Assembly (NCBI RefSeq): GCF_009674605.1
Contig: NZ_WKJO01000001.1
Coordinates: 62,001 to 126,000, forward strand
Length of the DNA stretch: 64,000 bases
Origin: Haloferax litoreum
GTDB lineage: Archaea; Halobacteriota; Halobacteria; Halobacteriales; Haloferacaceae
Reading direction: 5' to 3'
Shown: piece by piece, positions 61,197-64,000 of the stretch
How the letters are laid out: each line of letters starts with the position of its first letter
How positions within the stretch are numbered: the stretch's first letter is position 1
Notes under the pieces: generated by a model
Database searches by the model: none
What the model saw: the letters and a program-made list of their open reading frames with translations, nothing else
Told to the model about the DNA's origin: nothing
Made by a program: the position numbers and the translations under genes

Positions 61197-61598
61197 TTAT
61201 TTGAATGAGTCAGCGTATTTATCAAACCAATCTTCCCCATCGTCATTTTTCCCATCGGATACCGAATGAGATGAGAATTGCCAACGATCACTACTTTCTT
61301 TTGAGGGTTGCCAACTACCACTACTATCTGTTTCAACATTTTCAACTTTGAATTTGTCAGCATCAACTTCGCTAATGAAAGAGAGACTACCAATATACCA
61401 ATTCCACATATATCCGGGGGAAAATTGTCCTGAAGATTTCATCTTCGATACTATCAAATCGGATGTGAATTTCTCATTAAATATTTCTTCAAAAATGGGT
61501 TCAAATTCTACCGCCTTATCGGCGATCATATTAGCTCCACTTTCAGTACATCCGAACGTTTCCTGAAGTTGCTTAACAAGCTCAGTCCGCTTAACCAT
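61197..61598 (-). CDS. Small acidic protein of the element
   Basis: A 133-residue protein beginning MVKRTELVKQLQETFGCTESGANMI. The first half is helical; the second is Ser/Asp-rich with repeated SSGSWQPSKESSDRWQFS. AT-rich codon use. It converges with the DUF6414-like gene 100 bases away. No family is recognised. Confidence 0.55.
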   Translation of the reverse strand: MVKRTELVKQLQETFGCTESGANMIADKAVEFEPIFEEIFNEKFTSDLIVSKMKSSGQFSPGYMWNWYIGSLSFISEVDADKFKVENVETDSSGSWQPSKESSDRWQFSSHSVSDGKNDDGEDWFDKYADSFK

Positions 61599-61894
61599 AT
61601 ATCAATGAGAAATAGTCAATGTCAAAAAATCGTTGCTTGATACGGCGATTGGCTGTTCTGAGCGATTCGATTCTCTCGTACTGGTCGCTATGTCAGCGAC
61701 CAACTCGCGCGTTGTATTCAGCACGACAGCGGAAACCCATCACCGATTGAGGGTTTCAACAATGCCGAAGTTGTTGACCTATCACGACTTTTTTTTTGTT
61801 AATCCGGCGGTGTGCGGGGAGTTCGCCGGTCTGGACGCTGTTTCACCCGACCGAACCTTGGTGTCATGCCCTTAGGATGGGCACTCGGCGGCGG
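61599..61894. other. Non-coding region with a nine-T tract
   Basis: No gene is supported. A long T run (about 61,790-61,798) and a region of mixed composition are seen. The T tract could be the terminator of a plus-strand transcript. Confidence 0.35.
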
Positions 61895-62161
61895 CTATTC
61901 TTCGCCAACCGAGTATGCCGTCTCCGCACGCACGGGGAGATAATCTGTGTCGAGAACTTCGGCAATCTCCTCGGGCGTCACACTCCCCTGTTCCTTCGCC
62001 CGTGCAAGAAGTTGCTCGAGCTGGCCGTCTCGGTGTGCCCCGGCCATCGCAATGTAGAACTCCACTGCCCGGTCGATGGCCTTCGACTTAGTGTTCTCCG
62101 GCGAAGCCATCATTAGTTCGTCGAACCGTGCCTTCCGCGCCTCAGTATCCCTGATTCTCAT
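61895..62161 (-). CDS. Ribbon-helix-helix-like small protein (DUF7386-type)
   Basis: An 88-residue protein starting MRIRDTEARKARFDELMMASPENTKSKA, then IDRAVEFYIAMAGAHRDGQLEQLLARAKEQGSVTPEEIAEVLDT. The start resembles ribbon-helix-helix DNA-binding proteins, with TKSKAIDRAV in the helix region. It is like haloarchaeal DUF7386 proteins. It may be an element-encoded DNA-binding regulator. Confidence 0.6.
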   Translation of the reverse strand: MRIRDTEARKARFDELMMASPENTKSKAIDRAVEFYIAMAGAHRDGQLEQLLARAKEQGSVTPEEIAEVLDTDYLPVRAETAYSVGEE

Positions 62162-62386
62162 TGTACACACATCCTCTCTGTAGTGGTGATTCTCGTCTCA
62201 CCGAAACGTTTCTCGTATATATACCAATAAGAGAAAGCAGTTGTTCGTCCTCTCGTCGACGCAGTGATTCGGCCGCGTCGAGTGCGTTCTTACACACGCC
62301 GATTCTCGCGGAGTGTGCAATTCGACAGAACTCATTTTGTCGACGTCTCACCCCGTGCAGTCGCACCGAAACACCTACTCTTGAGT

Positions 62387-62638
62387 CTACTCCTCCTCCG
62401 GGTCTTTGGTTAGTTCGTACAACCCGGCGTGCAACTTTCGGACGTATCCATGCTCAACAAGGCGGCCAAGACGATTGGTTACATTCTGTCGGCTGTAGTT
62501 CTGCTCGCTCGCAATGTACGCAGGACTGCAGCGGCCCTCTCGCAGCATCGACAGTATCGCACGGTCTGTGGGGTTCAGATCAATATCCTCCATGCTCACC
62601 GCTTGATGCGACGAGTGTATCAGTATGTTCGTCTGCAT
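62387..62638 (-). CDS. PhiH1-like winged-helix repressor
   Basis: An 83-residue winged-helix protein: MEDIDLNPTDRAILSMLREGRCSPAYIASEQNYSRQNVTNRLGRLVEHGYV, then KKLHAGLYEL. This is the phage PhiH1-repressor type frequent in haloarchaeal proviruses. The ATG at 62638 is adopted; an internal ATG at 62593 (MEDIDL) is an alternative. The flanking inverted repeat (62,616-62,625 and 62,656-62,665) could be its operator, one arm lying just inside the gene. Confidence 0.75.
   Translation of the reverse strand: MQTNILIHSSHQAVSMEDIDLNPTDRAILSMLREGRCSPAYIASEQNYSRQNVTNRLGRLVEHGYVRKLHAGLYELTKDPEEE
62616..62625. promoter_or_regulatory. Left arm of repressor inverted repeat
   Basis: TGTATCAGTA, the exact reverse complement of TACTGATACA at 62,656-62,665; the two arms flank the repressor start. 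Confidence 0.5.
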
Positions 62639-62655
62639 TCATATTAGTAGTTTCG

Positions 62656-62665
62656 TACTGATACA
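62656..62665. promoter_or_regulatory. Right arm of repressor inverted repeat
   Basis: TACTGATACA, reverse complement of the arm at 62,616-62,625, located in the upstream region of the repressor gene. Confidence 0.5.
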
Positions 62666-62862
62666 TTGTAAAGAATTAAGTCATTGCCCAGTTGACTAAC
62701 CAGTATCATCGGAAGTTCGGCTGTAGAAGGCCGACAGGCGCGGGAACGCCTTCGACCGGTGGTAGGAGAACCACCAATGGTAAAATCGACTGGAAGAGGG
62801 AAGAATCCAACGGAAGGCCGTACCGAAAGTAAACCGAATATCTCTGACAGGGGTGCAGGTGG

Positions 62863-63153
62863 ATGAGTTCCGCACGTGCGGGTGGGATGATTTGCACCCA
62901 CTGTGGGAAGTTCGTCGACAACTTCGCCCGGCACGTTGGCCGTGAAGAGTGCTCGGCCGTCGGGTTCGTCAACCGGGGCACCACCGGTGTCGACCCTCAC
63001 CAAACCGAGTTCGCTACGTCCGTCCGCATGATCACGTGGGACGACGTACCGACGTTAGAGGACGCACCCGACGGCGTGCACGGCGACGACGGTCTCGACG
63101 ACGTCCGGGAGCTGGCCGACGAACTCGAAGCCGAAGGCGTTTGGCCAGCGTAA
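62863..63153 (+). CDS. Small zinc-finger protein of the element
   Basis: A 96-residue protein with a Cys-Cys-His-Cys finger, CTHCGKFVDNFARHVGREEC near 11-30, followed by an acidic tail (DDGLDDVRELADELEAEG). A GC-rich, chromosomal-like composition contrasts with neighbours. It may bind DNA. ATG at 62863 is used; Met9 is an alternative. Confidence 0.65.
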   Translation: MSSARAGGMICTHCGKFVDNFARHVGREECSAVGFVNRGTTGVDPHQTEFATSVRMITWDDVPTLEDAPDGVHGDDGLDDVRELADELEAEGVWPA

Positions 63154-63514
63154 CGCGCGCACGGACTGTCCTGTGTCGGCCTAGGGAGCCACGATACAGA
63201 ATGTATCGACACCCACCGGAGTGACCGGGACGTCTCGGAAGCAATGGAATGGCGGGGCAAAGAGAACTCAGCTGCTCGCCCTTGGAGGGACCGGCCGGGA
63301 AGTCTGTCACTGCTGACGGGCAAGGCCACTATTCTTTATCCACGTGTTTGGTCGATTGTTCACCGATTTCTGAACAGTGCACTCGTACTCCCAGTGTTAG
63401 CTACCGGACCTCTCTCCCCACTCTCCCATATAGAACGACCAGGTACTGCTATTAACACCTGGATTTGAGAAACGAAACTGGCAGACTGCGGTGATTTCAC
63501 ACCGGCATAGGATG
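63154..63514. other. Non-coding region between zinc-finger gene and terminal gene
   Basis: No gene is supported. It contains the inverted repeat CCAGGT (63,439-63,444) / ACCTGG (63,457-63,462) and an 11-base direct repeat GATTTGAGAAA at 63,462-63,472 and 63,533-63,543, the second inside the next gene. The inverted repeat could help end the minus-strand transcript. Confidence 0.35.
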
Positions 63515-64000
63515 TTAGCCCCGTTGATTATAGATTTGAGAAATGCGCGAGCGGCTCAGACCAACGGCCTCGCCTACTTTCCCCTGTGGAATCCCCACCT
63601 CGACCATGTCGCATATCATCCCATTTCGGAGTTCTGTCTCAACTTCCTGCTTTGCGTTGTCAACCATCTCCTTGGCCTCAGAACGCTGTATGAATCCGTC
63701 CCCTTCTTTTCCACGGAGACGCGATTCTTTCTCTTCAGTCAGGTGCTTGTACACCGAATTAACAGAGTGACTCTTCGGTATCGGGTCCCACTCAAGCGTC
63801 CCCATACTTCTCGTCATTGGGTGGCCTGCGTGTGGGTTCCAATCCATCCGAAAAACGTTCGCGAAGCCTCTCCGTTCAACAAGAATCCAGACGTCGACGA
63901 GTGATTTCAGGTCGCCGTCAACGAGGTGGTCTGCCGGTGCGTTCATAATGAGGTATTTTTGCTCAACGCGCCCCGTTGCCACCAACTCCCGAATTGCCTT
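63515..64000 (-). CDS. HTH-containing protein (5' end cut by window)
   Basis: The reading frame is open through base 64,000, so the N-terminus lies beyond the window. Visible parts are KSLVDVWILVERRGFANVFRMDWNP, a charged middle (HLTEEKESRLRGKEGDG), and a C-terminal helix-turn-helix, GIPQGKVGEAVGLSRSRISQIYNQRG. It is a probable DNA-binding protein of the element, perhaps in replication or regulation. The family is not recognised. Confidence 0.6.
   Translation of the reverse strand, partial: KAIRELVATGRVEQKYLIMNAPADHLVDGDLKSLVDVWILVERRGFANVFRMDWNPHAGHPMTRSMGTLEWDPIPKSHSVNSVYKHLTEEKESRLRGKEGDGFIQRSEAKEMVDNAKQEVETELRNGMICDMVEVGIPQGKVGEAVGLSRSRISQIYNQRG

Larger units (their letters stand above)
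50533..64000. mobile_element. Integrated genetic element next to tRNA-Thr (right end not in window)
   Basis: From the 3' end of tRNA-Thr to the window end there are no core chromosomal genes. Base composition drops and becomes uneven, spacers lengthen, and codon use changes. Element-type genes include a zinc-finger/winged-helix protein, a tyrosine recombinase (54,529), a phage-type repressor (62,387) and a probable cargo operon (58,498). A second copy of the tRNA 3' end was looked for and not found, so the right att site probably lies beyond the window. Whether this is a provirus, integrated plasmid or other island is not decided. Confidence 0.75.

Noticed and set aside
50533-64000. Right-hand attachment site inside the window
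   Set aside because: Searched for the tRNA-Thr 3' end by eye; no convincing copy found.
1-64000. CRISPR array or rRNA genes
   Set aside because: No regularly spaced repeats and no rRNA-like sequence were seen.

Overview
The window is chromosomal DNA from a halophilic archaeon, most likely a Haloferax-like member of the Haloferacales. The evidence is high GC with strong C/G third positions, acidic proteins, TATA boxes about 25-30 bases before mostly leaderless starts, Bat-type (HTH_10) regulators, a four-gene ba3-type oxidase cluster, form III RubisCO and archaeal Trm5. There are no rRNA genes and no CRISPR array.

Positions 1-50,400 are the ordinary chromosome. From left to right they hold: a secreted CARDB-like protein cut by the window edge; a Hel308/Ski2-type helicase; a Na+/Ca2+ exchanger; RubisCO; a large chemotaxis transducer; an isolated nuoCD; a Bat regulator; ribose-1,5-bisphosphate isomerase and AMP phosphorylase (with RubisCO, the complete archaeal AMP-to-3-phosphoglycerate route); DoxX, thioredoxin, an ArsR/membrane pair and an old-yellow-enzyme; an aspartoacylase-like peptidase, an SDR, and an aldo/keto reductase followed by a frameshifted macrodomain gene; a metallophosphoesterase operon that includes an unlisted 41-residue protein; a PH-domain membrane pair and an Lrp regulator; DabB-DabA plus beta-carbonic anhydrase (inorganic carbon uptake); KDPG aldolase and a DegP-like protease; the ba3 oxidase operon facing a SafE-like/CopA-like copper-delivery operon; a MobA/YqeC/formate-dehydrogenase molybdenum cluster; UspA proteins; another Bat regulator; and Trm5.

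At 50,460 a tRNA-Thr(CGT) marks the edge of an integrated genetic element that runs to the end of the window without a visible right attachment site. Its composition is mixed and often AT-rich. It carries a zinc-finger/winged-helix protein, a cluster of four perfect hairpins, a membrane protein, a stand-alone proteasome-beta-like Ntn hydrolase with a predicted N-terminal Thr, a tyrosine recombinase, an 828-residue low-complexity protein, a two-gene operon of a CDC48-like AAA+ ATPase with a DUF6414-like partner, a PhiH1-type repressor with an inverted-repeat operator, and several small proteins. The AAA/DUF6414 operon and the Ntn hydrolase are the best candidates for an undescribed accessory system.

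Functionally the chromosomal part links carbon salvage (AMP phosphorylase, isomerase, RubisCO), bicarbonate/CO2 handling (DabAB, carbonic anhydrase), respiration with its copper supply, and molybdoenzyme maturation. The element carries replication/integration genes and probable conflict-related cargo.
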